Of a stretch of 64,000 nucleotides of DNA, positions 42,110 through 52,306 are shown piece after piece. Below the pieces are notes generated by a model. The model saw nothing but the letters and a program-made list of their open reading frames with translations, did not search any database and was not told where the DNA came from. The stretch lies in contig PMYL01000059.1 of NCBI GenBank assembly GCA_003170825.1, forward strand, positions 45,503-109,502, given 5' to 3'. Positions within the stretch are counted from its first letter, which is position 1; every line of letters starts with the position of its first letter. Source of the DNA: Acidobacteriaceae bacterium. Lineage in GTDB: Bacteria > Acidobacteriota > Terriglobia > Terriglobales > Acidobacteriaceae. The translations under genes were made by a program, and so were the position numbers.

Positions 42110-43330
42110 ATGACCGACGTTGCAGGCACGCCCATCCGCGAAGCCCCGATAGCCGAAGGCGCCAGGGACCAGCACATGGTCCTGAATATGGGGCCGCAGC
42201 ATCCGTCCACCCACGGGGTGTTGCGCCTGGTGCTGGAGATCGACGGCGAAATCGTTGTCCGGCTCTACCCGGAGATCGGTTATCTGCACACCGGCATCGA
42301 GAAGACCTGCGAGGCCAAATTTTATCAGCAGGTCGTCCCGCTCACCGACCGCATCGACTACCTGAGCCCGATGGCCAACAACCTTTGTTATTGCCTGGCC
42401 GTCGAAAAGCTGCTTTCGCTCGAAATTCCCGTGAAGGCCCAGTGGATTCGGGTTCTCTTATCCGAGCTGACCCGCCTGAACTCCCATCTCGTATGGCTCG
42501 GCACCCACGCCATGGATATTGGCGCCCTCACCGTCTTCCTGTATACCTTCCGCGAACGCGAAGGCATTTTGAGACTCTTTGAGGCTGTTTCCGGCCAGCG
42601 GATGATGACCAGCTACTTCCGCATTGGCGGTCTCTCGATGGAACCGCCGCTGGATTTCTTCGACCGCGTGCAGAAGTTTATCCGCACCTTTCCGGAGAAG
42701 ATCGACGAGTATTCGAACCTTTTGACCGGCAATCCGATCTTCGCCAACCGGCTGAAGGGCGTTGGCTATCTCTCGGCCGCGGACGCCATCGCGCTGGGCG
42801 TCACCGGGCCTCCCATGCGGGCCTCGGGCGTGGACTTCGACTTGCGCCGCGATATGCCCTACTCCGGCTATGAGAAGTTTCAGTTCAAGGTTCCCGTATC
42901 GACCGACGGCGATTGCTGGGCGCGCTACCTGGTCAGGCTCATCGAGATGCGCGAGAGCGTGAAGATTATTCAGCAGGCGCTGAACGGGATGCCGGAAGGC
43001 CCGATCAAGGCCGACGCTCCCAAGATCGTCCTGCCCGACCGCGAAAAGATGAAGACCCAGATGGAGGCGTTGATCCATCACTTCAAGATCGTCACCGAAG
43101 GCTTCGGGGTTCCGGCCGGCGAGGTTTACCAGGGCATTGAGTCGCCGCGCGGGCAGATGGGCTACTATGTGGTCTCGGACGGCACGGCCAAGCCTTACCG
43201 GGTGCATATGCGCAATCCGTCGTTCGCCACCTTGCAGGCGCTGGAGACCATGTGCAAGGGGCGGATGCTGGCCGACGTGGTGGCCGTGGTTGGGTCCATC
43301 GACATTGTTTTGGGGGAGATCGACAGGTGA
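42110..43330 (+). CDS. nuoD: NADH-quinone oxidoreductase subunit D
   Basis: 406 aa. The 49 kDa subunit, which with NuoB forms the quinone site. Seen: MGPQHPSTHGVLRLVLEIDG, PEIGYLHTGIEKTCE, QVVPLTDRIDYLSPMANNLC, and the C-terminal ADVVAVVGSIDIVLGEIDR. The start directly follows the nuoC stop. Confidence 0.97.
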   Translation: MTDVAGTPIREAPIAEGARDQHMVLNMGPQHPSTHGVLRLVLEIDGEIVVRLYPEIGYLHTGIEKTCEAKFYQQVVPLTDRIDYLSPMANNLCYCLAVEKLLSLEIPVKAQWIRVLLSELTRLNSHLVWLGTHAMDIGALTVFLYTFREREGILRLFEAVSGQRMMTSYFRIGGLSMEPPLDFFDRVQKFIRTFPEKIDEYSNLLTGNPIFANRLKGVGYLSAADAIALGVTGPPMRASGVDFDLRRDMPYSGYEKFQFKVPVSTDGDCWARYLVRLIEMRESVKIIQQALNGMPEGPIKADAPKIVLPDREKMKTQMEALIHHFKIVTEGFGVPAGEVYQGIESPRGQMGYYVVSDGTAKPYRVHMRNPSFATLQALETMCKGRMLADVVAVVGSIDIVLGEIDR

Positions 43331-43342
43331 AAAGGGGGAATC

Positions 43343-43819
43343 GTGGTTAATTACGTGAAGCTTGCGGATAAGGCGAAAGTGAAGAGGGTTGACGACAAAT
43401 CGGCCGCCGACAAGCATAAACAACTGAGAGCGAACCCGTGTGTCTTCTTTGACAGAGTGAAGGCGCTTGTCTTGGAGGAGATGGACAAGGCCAATGTGGA
43501 GCTTCGCAAGAAGAGAGTTGCCATTCTTGGCCAGAATCATTTGCCAGGCTTCTCTGGGGAGATGTTTCTTACCTACGGAACAGATTCACTTTGCAGAGTG
43601 GGACTTGGGATCCTGAGAGGAGAATGTCGAATCACGGCCGTAATCAGCGGCCCTCCGAATGGATACGAAATCTCGCGGAGGGAATATATTTGCGTCCAGG
43701 AAGCGTCATGCTCGGAGGTGCTTCATGTGGGAGGAGCGGGATCGTCCACCGTCGTAGCCTGTCCTAACGAAATTGCAGCAGACATCATTTCGGGCATTCT
43801 CCTGGGCAAATTCGATTGA
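43343..43819 (+). CDS. Unknown protein within the nuo operon
   Basis: 158 aa, GTG start at 43343 with a GGGGG-rich site upstream. It does not look like a complex I subunit. Visible: KHKQLRANPCVFFDRVKALV, then GQNHLPGFSGEMFLTYGTDS and GILRGECRITAVISGPPNGY. Four or five cysteines are scattered without a cluster motif. It lies 12 bases after nuoD on the same strand and about 160 bases before nuoE; GC content is below that of its neighbours. It is probably an insertion, or an accessory gene carried by the operon. Confidence 0.6.
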   Translation: MVNYVKLADKAKVKRVDDKSAADKHKQLRANPCVFFDRVKALVLEEMDKANVELRKKRVAILGQNHLPGFSGEMFLTYGTDSLCRVGLGILRGECRITAVISGPPNGYEISRREYICVQEASCSEVLHVGGAGSSTVVACPNEIAADIISGILLGKFD

Positions 43820-43981
43820 GCTTGGACCGGCTGTCTTGGTTGCGTTATGGGTGTCTCTCGCTTCCCTGCTCCGCGGCTACGCCGCAGTTCATGGGTTGAA
43901 CGGCAACCGGCAGGCAACGGCCGGGCAGAACGAGGAAGAGATGGATAGGTCCGCCGAAGCGTGGGCACGGGAGTTGATGCG

Positions 43982-44587
43982 ATGAGCGATGAAACCATGA
44001 CCCTCTTTTCGCCCCGGTTGGCGGCGCGCTTCGACGCGCTGATCCTGAAGTACCCGCTGCGCCGCTCGGCGCTGGTTCCGATGCTGCTCTATGCGCAGGA
44101 TGAGGTCGGCTATCTCTCCGATGCGGTCATCAGTGAGGTGGCCGAGCGCATCGGCATCACCGAACTCGAGGTGCGCAATGTGGCCACTTACTACTCGATG
44201 CTTCGCTTCAAGCCGGCGGGCAAATACAACGTGCAGGTTTGCACCAACATCAGTTGCATGTTGCGCGGGGCATACGAGGTTTACGAGCGTTTCCAGGAGG
44301 AACTCGGCATTGCGCACAAGGGCATCACGGCGGACGGGCTGTTTTCGCTGGAGGAAGTCGAGTGCATCGGGGCCTGCTGCTGGGCGCCGGCCATCCAGGT
44401 GAACTACGAGTTCCACGACGAGCTCACGCCCGAGCATGTACCGGGCATTCTGGCCGGCTATCGCAGCAAGGCCGGGGTCCCCAGCGACGGGTCTTTGTCG
44501 CTGGGGTGGAAGGCCGGGGTCCCCAGCGACGGGTCCTTGTCGCTGGGGTGGAAGGCCCAGGCGGAAGGGAACGCACCCCATGCCTAG
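43982..44587 (+). CDS. nuoE: NADH-quinone oxidoreductase subunit E
   Basis: 201 aa from the ATG at 43982 (MSDETMTLFSPRLAARFDAL). It carries the N1a [2Fe-2S] cluster with cysteines in VQVCTNISCMLRGAYEVYER and EVECIGACCWAPAIQVNYEF. The family usually ends soon after the last motif; here about 35 residues follow, including two exact 14-residue repeats (KAGVPSDGSLSLGW) encoded by a tandem hairpin repeat at 44468-44551. The stop overlaps the nuoF start by 8 bases. Confidence 0.93.
   Translation: MSDETMTLFSPRLAARFDALILKYPLRRSALVPMLLYAQDEVGYLSDAVISEVAERIGITELEVRNVATYYSMLRFKPAGKYNVQVCTNISCMLRGAYEVYERFQEELGIAHKGITADGLFSLEEVECIGACCWAPAIQVNYEFHDELTPEHVPGILAGYRSKAGVPSDGSLSLGWKAGVPSDGSLSLGWKAQAEGNAPHA
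44468..44551. repeat. Tandem 42-base hairpin repeat inside nuoE
   Basis: Two copies (44468-44509 and 44510-44551) differ at one base. Each contains CCCCAGCGAC and GTCGCTGGGG as inverted arms (44479-44488 with 44497-44506; 44521-44530 with 44539-44548). It is a multiple of three, so the nuoE frame stays open. Confidence 0.92.
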
Positions 44588-45899
44588 GTTGGTCTCCCAT
44601 CCCGATGAGGTCAAGATCGTCTCCCGCCGCTTTGGCCTGGGCGCGGCAAAGATCGACCGCTATCTCGAACTCGGCGGCTATAAGGCCGCAAAAAAGTGCC
44701 TAGAACAAGGCCCCGACTGGATCATCAACGAGATGAAGGCCAGTAACCTGCGTGGACGCGGCGGCGCGGGCTTCCCGGCGGGCATGAAATGGTCGTTCGT
44801 CCCCAAAAAATCGGCCAAACCGAAATATGTTCTGGTCAACGGCGACGAGAGCGAGCCCGGAACCTGCAAGGATCACTTGATCTTTTTGCACGATCCTCAT
44901 GCAGTGATTGAGGGTACGATCATTGCCGGCCTCGCGATCGGCGCCAAGGTGGGCTTCATCTACCTGCGCGGCGAGTACCGTTATCTGCTCGAGATCATGG
45001 AAAAGGCCGTCGCCGGCGCCTACGCCAAGGGATTTCTCGGCAAGGGCATCTTCGGGACTGATCCGAAAACGGGCACCGAGTTCCAGATCATCACCCATAC
45101 CGGCGCGGGCGCCTATGAAGTGGGCGAAGAGTCGGCGCTGATGGAGTCTCTCGAAGGCAAACGAGGGATTCCGCGCATCAAGCCCCCGTTCCCTGCTGTC
45201 GTCGGCCTCTACGGCGGTCCCACGGTCATCAACAACGCAGAGACCATCGCCACCGTTCCGCATGTGATCGAGATGGGAGCAGCGGCTTACGCGGCGGCGG
45301 GTTCTGCGCGCAACGGCGGGACGCGCCTGTTCTCGATCAGCGGCCATGTGGAGCGCCCCGGCGTCTACGAACTGCCGATGGGCTACAACCTGAAGAAGAT
45401 GATCTATGAGGTGGCCGGCGGCGTCCGCGGCGGGCGAAAGTTGAAAGCCATAGTCCCCGGCGGGTCTTCTACTCCGGTTTTATTGCCCGAGGAGATCGAC
45501 ATCGGCATGGACTTCGACCAGGTGGCCAAGACAGGCTCGATGCTGGGCTCGGCCGGCGTGGTGGTCATCGACGACCAGACCTGCATGGTCGAGTTCGCGC
45601 TCCGGACGATCAGTTTTTATCAGCACGAGAGCTGCGGCTGGTGCATTCCCTGCCGCGAGGGCACGGACTGGCTGAAGAAGTCGCTCACCCGCTTCCACGC
45701 CGGCTTCGGCACGGCTAAAGACATCGACAACATTCAGCACATTGCCGAGAACATGCTGGGCCGGACGTTTTGCCCGTTTGGAGACGCAGCGGCTATGCCC
45801 ACGCTGGCCTTTGTGAAGAAGTTTCGCAAGGAGTTCGAGGACCACCTGAACCGGAAGGCTTGCCCTTTCGCAAAGCATGTAGAACTGGCCGTGATCTAA
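44580..45899 (+). CDS. nuoF: NADH-quinone oxidoreductase subunit F
   Basis: 439 aa from the ATG at 44580. It binds NADH, FMN and the N3 [4Fe-4S] cluster. Seen: LRGRGGAGFPAGMKWSFVPK, YVLVNGDESEPGTCKD, HTGAGAYEVGEESALMESLE, and cluster cysteines in ESCGWCIPCREGTDW and RTFCPFGDAA. The longer open frame from 44436 overlaps nuoE and is not preferred. Confidence 0.96.
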   Translation: MPRLVSHPDEVKIVSRRFGLGAAKIDRYLELGGYKAAKKCLEQGPDWIINEMKASNLRGRGGAGFPAGMKWSFVPKKSAKPKYVLVNGDESEPGTCKDHLIFLHDPHAVIEGTIIAGLAIGAKVGFIYLRGEYRYLLEIMEKAVAGAYAKGFLGKGIFGTDPKTGTEFQIITHTGAGAYEVGEESALMESLEGKRGIPRIKPPFPAVVGLYGGPTVINNAETIATVPHVIEMGAAAYAAAGSARNGGTRLFSISGHVERPGVYELPMGYNLKKMIYEVAGGVRGGRKLKAIVPGGSSTPVLLPEEIDIGMDFDQVAKTGSMLGSAGVVVIDDQTCMVEFALRTISFYQHESCGWCIPCREGTDWLKKSLTRFHAGFGTAKDIDNIQHIAENMLGRTFCPFGDAAAMPTLAFVKKFRKEFEDHLNRKACPFAKHVELAVI

Positions 45900-45914
45900 G
45901 GGAGCTGGAGACGA

Positions 45915-48260
45915 ATGGCAGACGTAACTTTCATCGTCGATGGAAAGAAACTGACGGCTCCCGCCGGGACGCTGCTGATCGACGCCTGCCGCAAGGCGGG
46001 CATCGAGATTCCGGCGTTCTGCTACTACCCAGGGCTGAGCTTGCAGGCGGCCTGCCGCATGTGCGTGGTGCGCCAGGAAAAGGTGCCCAAGCTGCAAACG
46101 GCCTGCACCACGACTGTCGCCGAGGGCCAGGTTTTCATCACCGAGTCGCCGGAGATTGCACAGGCGCGCAAATCCACCATTGAGCTGCTCCTCGGCAACC
46201 ATCCGCTCGACTGCCCGGTCTGCGACGCCGGCGGCGAGTGCGAGCTGCAGGACATGACCTTCAAATACGGCGCGGGCGAGAGCCTCTACGCCGAGGCAAA
46301 AGAGCACCGCGAGGAGCAGCAGTGGTCGCCCGCCGTCTATTTTGACCGCCCGCGCTGTATTCTCTGCTACCGCTGCATCCGCATGTGCGGCGAGGGCATG
46401 GACGTGTGGGCGCTGGGCGTGCAGAACCGCGGCGTCAGCTCTGTGATCGCGCCCAACGGCGGCGACCAACTGGACTGCGAGCAGTGCGGCATGTGCATCG
46501 ACGTGTGTCCGGTGGGCGCGCTCACCAGCGGCAGCTATCGCTACAAGACCCGGCCCTGGGAGATGAACCACGTGTCGACTGTTTGTACTTTTTGCGCCGA
46601 CGGCTGCAAGGTGACCCTGGGCGTGCGGCAGGTGAATGACGGCTCCGAGATTGTGCGCGCCGACAATCGCGACAAGAGCGGCATCAACGGCGACTTCCTC
46701 TGCGCCAAGGGCCGCTTCGGCTTCGATTTTGTCGAGAGCCCCGAGCGGCTGACCAAGCCTCTGGTTCGCAATTCTCAGGGCAAGCTGGAACCGGCCACCT
46801 GGGAACACGCGCTGCGTTTCGCGGCAAGCAAGCTCAAGGAGATTCGCGACAGCAAAGGTGGAGCATCGATCGGCGTAATCGGCTCCAACCGGACCACGAA
46901 TGAAGAGAATTACCTGCTGCAGAAGTTTGCGCGGACGGTGCTCCAGACCAACAGCATCGACCACGTGCGCAGCACGGATTACGCAGCCTTAGCCCGCGCC
47001 CTCGCCGGACACAATTGCAAGACGGCCAGCCTGCGCGACATCGCAACGGCTCCGGCGATCCTGCTGATCGGCGGCAATCCCACCGAAGAGCATCCGCTGC
47101 TGGCCTGGAATCTGCGCACCAATGTGCGCCTGAACCGCGCGCGGCTCTACATCGCCAATACCAAGCCCATCAAGCTGGAGCGGCAGGCCAAGGCCGCGCT
47201 GCGGCTGCCTGCCGACGGCTATCAAGCCATTCCCGCGTATCTGGGCGGCAGCGACGACACAATCAAGGACACTGCCTTCCGCGAAGCCGTGCTGGCCGAG
47301 GAATCGCTCGTGGTGGTCTTCGGCCAGGAGTATCGCGGCCAGGCCGTCGAGTCTCTCGTCGCATGGGGCCTCAAGCGCGGCCCCAATTCCGGATCTGTCC
47401 GCTTTGCCTTCCTCGGCGACCACGCCAACTCCCGCGGCGCGGCGGATATGGGCCTGTTGCCTGACCTGCTGCCCGGCTATGTGCCAGTAACCGCGCCGGG
47501 CGCCTTTCAAGAATATCCGGGCCTGCCCGCAACACCGGGCAAGACGCTGCCGGAGATGTTTGAAGCGGCGGGCAAAGGCGAATTGGGCGCATTGCTTGTC
47601 GTCGGCGCCAATCCGGTGGCCAGCCTGGGCGTGGACCCTGCGGCCTTGAAGAACACCTTCGTCATTGTTCAGGACCTCTTTCTCACCGAGACCGCGGCTC
47701 TGGCCGACGTCGTCTTCCCGGCTGCCAGCCTCTACGAGAAGTCCGGCACGGTGACCAACACCTACGGCGATGTGCAACTGGCCAAGAAAGCTGCCGACCG
47801 CGCGGGTGTCAAGCCGGATTTCGAGATTCTTGTCCGGCTGGCCGGCGCGATGGGCGTGGACGTGAAGACGCTAGTGCCCTTTGGCAAGGACGGCGTAACG
47901 GCCGACCTGGGCCAGTCGCGCGGTGCACAGGCCGGCGAAGCCGACCGCCACGCAGTGTGGTTGGCGGCCAACAACCTCGAGCCCAGGCTGAGCCCCTTCG
48001 ATCCCCTTGCGGTGCTGGACGAGATCGAGCGGCTGGTCCCCGGCTACACCCTGGACCGGATCAATCTCTTCGGCGGCAACGATGTGCGGACCGAACCTGG
48101 CTTTGTGCCCATTACGGCGCTGAAAGAGGCAGCGTCCGCTCTGGTAGCGCCCGCGCACGACGGCCTGTTCACCTCTGGAACGCTGGGCCGTTACAGCCCC
48201 GCGCTCAAGGAACTCGAACAGCATCAGGCGCGCGAGTTGGCAGAATCGGCGGCGGATTGA
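45915..48260 (+). CDS. nuoG: NADH-quinone oxidoreductase subunit G
   Basis: 781 aa. The large iron-sulfur subunit. N-terminal [2Fe-2S] cysteines in FCYYPGLSLQAACRMCVV; DCPVCDAGGECELQDM; the two [4Fe-4S] sets in RPRCILCYRCIRMC and CEQCGMCIDVCPVGAL; and the molybdopterin-oxidoreductase-like part, with an extra cysteine motif VCTFCADGCKVTLG. It ends with a helical tail. Confidence 0.95.
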   Translation: MADVTFIVDGKKLTAPAGTLLIDACRKAGIEIPAFCYYPGLSLQAACRMCVVRQEKVPKLQTACTTTVAEGQVFITESPEIAQARKSTIELLLGNHPLDCPVCDAGGECELQDMTFKYGAGESLYAEAKEHREEQQWSPAVYFDRPRCILCYRCIRMCGEGMDVWALGVQNRGVSSVIAPNGGDQLDCEQCGMCIDVCPVGALTSGSYRYKTRPWEMNHVSTVCTFCADGCKVTLGVRQVNDGSEIVRADNRDKSGINGDFLCAKGRFGFDFVESPERLTKPLVRNSQGKLEPATWEHALRFAASKLKEIRDSKGGASIGVIGSNRTTNEENYLLQKFARTVLQTNSIDHVRSTDYAALARALAGHNCKTASLRDIATAPAILLIGGNPTEEHPLLAWNLRTNVRLNRARLYIANTKPIKLERQAKAALRLPADGYQAIPAYLGGSDDTIKDTAFREAVLAEESLVVVFGQEYRGQAVESLVAWGLKRGPNSGSVRFAFLGDHANSRGAADMGLLPDLLPGYVPVTAPGAFQEYPGLPATPGKTLPEMFEAAGKGELGALLVVGANPVASLGVDPAALKNTFVIVQDLFLTETAALADVVFPAASLYEKSGTVTNTYGDVQLAKKAADRAGVKPDFEILVRLAGAMGVDVKTLVPFGKDGVTADLGQSRGAQAGEADRHAVWLAANNLEPRLSPFDPLAVLDEIERLVPGYTLDRINLFGGNDVRTEPGFVPITALKEAASALVAPAHDGLFTSGTLGRYSPALKELEQHQARELAESAAD

Positions 48261-48280
48261 GTTGTTTTAAGGGGATTTGT

Positions 48281-48349
48281 ATGAAGATGAGCGAAGAGCA
48301 ACCGCGGGTCCTTCGACTCGGTCGCCGCGATGACCTTCGCTCAGGATGA
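48281..48349. repeat. Repeat-like spacer between nuoG and nuoH
   Basis: A 22-codon frame is present, but its sequence (GGGTCCTTCGACTC..., then CTTCGCTCAGGATGAC) looks like a dispersed repeat rather than a gene; its ends are partly inverted. It occupies the space where a small gene could be, and no nuoI-like sequence is present. Confidence 0.45.
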
Positions 48350-48380
48350 CAGCAGTAAGAAAAGAAGAGGCTGAAGGCAA

Positions 48381-49427
48381 GTGACGATTTTCGAGTTTTT
48401 CCTGTGGAGCCTGCTCAAGGTGGCCGTGGTGACGGTGGTGATGCTGCTCGGCGTCGCCTACACCGTGCTGCTGGAGCGGAAGCTGGTGGGCCGCATCCAG
48501 AACCGCTGGGGACCCAGCCGCGTGGGACCGTTTGGCCTGCTGCAGACACTGGTGGACGGCGCCAAGCTCTTCCTCAAAGAGGACCTCATCCCCACAGCCG
48601 TCTACAGGCCGCTCTATCTGCTTGCGCCCATCATCGCCCTGGGCTGTGCGCTCATCTCCATCGGCGTGGTGCCCTTCGGCGAGCCAAACGTTGGGCCGGC
48701 CGGCATGCATCTCTTTGAGATCTCCGACGTCAACATCGGCCTGCTGGTGATTCTGGGCATCACCTCGATCGGTGTCTACGGCATTGCCCTGGCCGGGTGG
48801 TCGTCGAACAACAAGTACTCGCTGCTGGGCGCGCTGCGCTCCTCGGCGCAGTTGATCAGCTACGAGTTGGCGCTGGGCCTCTCGCTGGTGGGCGTCGTCT
48901 TGCGGGCCGGGTCGCTCAACTTGAGAGTGATTGTGGAGCAACAGGCGACTCAGGGCATCCTGACCTGGAACATTTTCGGCGGAATGCAGTTTGTGGCCTT
49001 CTTCATCTACCTGATGGCCGCTTATGCTGAGACCAACCGCTCTCCCTTCGATCTGCCCGAGGCGGAGAGCGAGCTGACCGGCGGCTATCACACCGAGTAC
49101 AGCTCGATGAAGTTCGCCATGTTCTTCATGGCCGAGTATGCCAACATGATCACGGTAGGTTGCGTGGCCACTCTGCTGTTTCTGGGCGGCTGGACCAGCT
49201 TCTTCGGCGACCTGATTCCTCCGCCGCAGAACATTTTTATCCATGCGTTCCTTCCCCTTTTCTGGTTTGTGCTCAAGGTCTTCTGCTTCCTGTTCTTGTT
49301 TATCTGGGTGCGGGGAACGCTGCCCCGCTTCCGCTATGACCAGTTGATGAACTTCGGATGGCGCTACCTGATGCCGCTTGCCATTCTGAACATTGTGGGA
49401 ACAAGCCTTTGGCTTGCGTATCGCTGA
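48381..49427 (+). CDS. nuoH: NADH-quinone oxidoreductase subunit H
   Basis: 348 aa with a GTG start. It links the membrane arm to the quinone site. Eight or so hydrophobic segments; signatures QNRWGPSRVGPFGLLQTLVD with GAKLFLKEDLIPT, and AYAETNRSPFDLPEAESELT with GGYHTEYSSMKFAMFFMAEY. nuoJ follows after 35 bases; nuoI, normally next, is not found here. Confidence 0.96.
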   Translation: MTIFEFFLWSLLKVAVVTVVMLLGVAYTVLLERKLVGRIQNRWGPSRVGPFGLLQTLVDGAKLFLKEDLIPTAVYRPLYLLAPIIALGCALISIGVVPFGEPNVGPAGMHLFEISDVNIGLLVILGITSIGVYGIALAGWSSNNKYSLLGALRSSAQLISYELALGLSLVGVVLRAGSLNLRVIVEQQATQGILTWNIFGGMQFVAFFIYLMAAYAETNRSPFDLPEAESELTGGYHTEYSSMKFAMFFMAEYANMITVGCVATLLFLGGWTSFFGDLIPPPQNIFIHAFLPLFWFVLKVFCFLFLFIWVRGTLPRFRYDQLMNFGWRYLMPLAILNIVGTSLWLAYR

Positions 49428-49462
49428 TTTACAATCGGGCTTGCCCACATGGGACTGCAACG

Positions 49463-50011
49463 ATGCACCTGATCCTGTTTTTCGTGTTTGCCGGATTCTG
49501 CGTGGCCGGAGCCATCAACCTCCTGCTCCAGAGCCATCCCATCTCGAGCGCCCTGTCGCTGATTGTGGTGATGACCTCGCTGGCCGTGCTTTACCTGTTG
49601 CTGGGCGCGGAGTTTCTGGCCGCCGCGCAGGTGATCGTCTATGCCGGCGCCATCATGGTGCTGTTCACCTTCGTGGTGATGCTGCTCAACGCCGGCCGCG
49701 AAGAGCGCACCATGGGCAGCCGCACGGCCCGTAAGGTGGGCTTTCCCGCGGTCGTGGCCATCCTGGCCGTCATCGCTACCGTGATCCTCCGTGCGCAGGG
49801 CCTGGGCGTGGCGGGTTTGCGAGACGGCATCACCTCCACCACGGACCTGAGCAAGGTGCTCTTCACCGAACTGCTGCTGCCCTTTGAAGTGACCTCGGTG
49901 CTCATCCTCATCGCCATCCTGGGCGCCGTTGCGCTGGCCAGCCACGGCGACGGAAATCCCCACGGGAATCGGGACCCCTACGGGAACCCAGAAAGGACGG
50001 CCGGCAAGTGA
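49463..50011 (+). CDS. nuoJ: NADH-quinone oxidoreductase subunit J
   Basis: 182 aa from the ATG at 49463 ([20 protein letters not shown]). Five hydrophobic segments; the family motif is [20 protein letters not shown] followed by [11 protein letters not shown]. The C-terminal tail is hydrophilic and Gly/Asn/Pro-rich. It overlaps nuoK by 4 bases. Confidence 0.95.
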   Translation: MHLILFFVFAGFCVAGAINLLLQSHPISSALSLIVVMTSLAVLYLLLGAEFLAAAQVIVYAGAIMVLFTFVVMLLNAGREERTMGSRTARKVGFPAVVAILAVIATVILRAQGLGVAGLRDGITSTTDLSKVLFTELLLPFEVTSVLILIAILGAVALASHGDGNPHGNRDPYGNPERTAGK

Positions 50012-50331
50012 GTTCCTTCTTCTCGCAAGAGATCCCCATCTCCTGGTATCTGCTGCTGAGCGCGGTGCTATTTTCGCTCGGCGTCGCCGGTTTCCTCATC
50101 AAGCGCAACCTGATCACCGTCTTCATGTCCATTGAGCTCATGCTCAACGCCGTCAATCTCTCCTTTGTGACCTTTGCCCACCAGTGGCACGCGGTGAAGG
50201 GCCAGATCTTCGTACTCTTTGTGATGGTGGTGGCCGCGGCAGAAGCTGCCGTGGGACTGGCCATCATTATTGCCGTCTTCCGCGCCCGCGCTACCCTGGC
50301 CGTCGACCGTATCGACCTGATGAAACTATGA
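50008..50331 (+). CDS. nuoK: NADH-quinone oxidoreductase subunit K
   Basis: 107 aa, GTG start overlapping the nuoJ stop. Three membrane segments with the conserved glutamates in [20 protein letters not shown] and [18 protein letters not shown]. It overlaps nuoL by 4 bases. Confidence 0.96.
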   Translation: MSSFFSQEIPISWYLLLSAVLFSLGVAGFLIKRNLITVFMSIELMLNAVNLSFVTFAHQWHAVKGQIFVLFVMVVAAAEAAVGLAIIIAVFRARATLAVDRIDLMKL

Positions 50332-52304
50332 ACGGATCTCTCCATCTCTGGCTGATTCCGCTGCTGCCCTTCGCCGGGTTTCTGTTCAACGGAATCCTCG
50401 GCCGCCGGTTGCCAAAGTGGCTCGTGACCACGGTCGCGCTGCTGGCGCCGTTGGCGGCATTCGGAGTGGTGCTGAATGCCACATGGGTCTTATTCACAAT
50501 TGGCCCCACTTTGGGTTCCCTGCCCTACGTCGAAACCTGCCCGCTGCCCTGGATCAGCATCGGCGCGCTCCACGTCGACTTCAGCTTCGTCCTCGACCAG
50601 CTTTCGCTGGTGATGCTGCTGGTGGTCACCGGCGTCGGCTTCCTGATTCACGTTTATTCCGTCGGCTACATGCACGACGATGAAGGCTACGCGCGCTACT
50701 TCTCTTTCCTGAACCTATTCCTCTTTTTCATGACGTTGCTGGTGCTGGCCGGCAATGCACTATTGATGTTCGTCGGCTGGGAGGGCGTCGGCCTGGCGTC
50801 GTATCTGCTCATCGGCTTCTACTTCCAGAAGAAATCGGCGGCGGACGCGGGCAAGAAGGCCTTCATCGTCAACCGCATCGGCGACTTCGGCTTCCTGATC
50901 GGCATGTTCCTGCTGCTGGCCAACTTCGGCACGCTCACCTTCACTGAAATCGCCGCCAAACTTGCCGCAAACCCCGGCTGGCAGGGCGGCATTCTCACGG
51001 TCATCGCGCTCTGCCTGCTGCTGGGCGCTGCCGGCAAGAGCGCGCAGCTTCCGCTCTACATCTGGCTGCCCGACGCAATGGAGGGCCCCACGCCGGTCTC
51101 CGCGCTCATCCACGCGGCCACCATGGTCACCGCCGGCGTCTACATGATCGCCCGGACTCATGTCTTGTTCGACCATTCGCCCTTTGCGCTGGGTACGGTT
51201 GCGGTTGTCGGCGCGGCCACAGCCCTCTTTGCGGCCACCATCGGCCTGGTGCAGAACGACATCAAGCGGGTGCTGGCCTACTCCACGATCTCGCAATTGG
51301 GCTACATGTTCCTGGGCTGTGGTGTGGCGGCTTACTCGGCGGCCATCTTCCATCTGGTTACGCACGCCTTCTTCAAGGCGCTGCTCTTTCTTGCTGCGGG
51401 CTCGGTGATCCACGCCATCGGCGGCGAACAGGACCTGCGCAAGATGGGCGGCCTGTGGAAGAAGCTGCCCGTCACCTTTGCCGTCACCACCGTGGGCGTC
51501 CTGGCCATCGCCGGATTCCCCCCCTTCGCCGGATTCTTCTCCAAGGATGCAATTCTCTATGCCGCCTTTATGCAGGGCGCGGGCGGCAAGGCGCTATGGT
51601 TCGTTGGCTTGGTCACTGCCCTGCTCACATCGTTCTATATGTTCCGGCTGTGGTATCTGGCCTTCCTGGGCAAGCCGCGCAGCAAGGAGGCACATCCCCA
51701 CTCCACCCCCTGGTCGATGCTCGGTCCGCTCCTCATTCTGGGCTTGCTCTCGATCTGCGGCGGCTGGATCGGCATTGAGCGCTCGGCCGGTTGGATCAAC
51801 ATGGAACGCTTCAGCGGCTTTCTGGCACCGGCGTTGGGCGCAAGAGCCGCGGAAAGCGGCAGCGCGCATCTTGAACTGATCCTGAGCATTTTCGCCGTTG
51901 CCGTGGCCCTCGTTGGCTGGTTTGTGGCCGACCTGCTCTACCGGCAAAGGCCCGCGCGTCCGGCGCAACTGGCGGCGGCTTATCCGGACAGCTACAAGCT
52001 GCTGGCCAACAAATACTACGTGGACGAGTTCTACGGCGCAACGGTGGTCAAGCCGCTCCTCGTCCTCTCCACGTATCTGCTGGGCTGGGTCGTGGATAAG
52101 GCTCTGCTGGGCGGCGCAGCATGGCTGCTCGGGGGCATCGCCACGTTTGCGGGCGCGCTCCTGCAGCGCTGGCAGTCAGGCAATCTGCGCTCCTATGCGG
52201 CATGGCTGGCAGCAGGCGCGGCGGCGGTACTGCTCTTCGTCGTCGTTCCCTGGTCTGCTTTCCTGGCCAACTTCGGAATTCATCTCAATATGGCGGGGCA
52301 CTGA
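50328..52304 (+). CDS. nuoL: NADH-quinone oxidoreductase subunit L
   Basis: 658 aa from the ATG at 50328 ([20 protein letters not shown]). Antiporter-like proton-pumping subunit with a long C-terminal lateral helix. Motifs: [40 protein letters not shown] with [20 protein letters not shown], and [20 protein letters not shown]. Open frames starting upstream overlap nuoK and were not used. Confidence 0.96.
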   Translation: MNGSLHLWLIPLLPFAGFLFNGILGRRLPKWLVTTVALLAPLAAFGVVLNATWVLFTIGPTLGSLPYVETCPLPWISIGALHVDFSFVLDQLSLVMLLVVTGVGFLIHVYSVGYMHDDEGYARYFSFLNLFLFFMTLLVLAGNALLMFVGWEGVGLASYLLIGFYFQKKSAADAGKKAFIVNRIGDFGFLIGMFLLLANFGTLTFTEIAAKLAANPGWQGGILTVIALCLLLGAAGKSAQLPLYIWLPDAMEGPTPVSALIHAATMVTAGVYMIARTHVLFDHSPFALGTVAVVGAATALFAATIGLVQNDIKRVLAYSTISQLGYMFLGCGVAAYSAAIFHLVTHAFFKALLFLAAGSVIHAIGGEQDLRKMGGLWKKLPVTFAVTTVGVLAIAGFPPFAGFFSKDAILYAAFMQGAGGKALWFVGLVTALLTSFYMFRLWYLAFLGKPRSKEAHPHSTPWSMLGPLLILGLLSICGGWIGIERSAGWINMERFSGFLAPALGARAAESGSAHLELILSIFAVAVALVGWFVADLLYRQRPARPAQLAAAYPDSYKLLANKYYVDEFYGATVVKPLLVLSTYLLGWVVDKALLGGAAWLLGGIATFAGALLQRWQSGNLRSYAAWLAAGAAAVLLFVVVPWSAFLANFGIHLNMAGH

Positions 52305-52306
52305 GA

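Noticed and set aside
45480-46964. A 494-codon minus-strand frame
   Set aside because: Antisense to nuoF and nuoG; His/Ala/Leu-rich shadow composition.
48281-48349. A 22-codon gene between nuoG and nuoH
   Set aside because: Its sequence looks like a dispersed repeat and encodes nothing recognisable.
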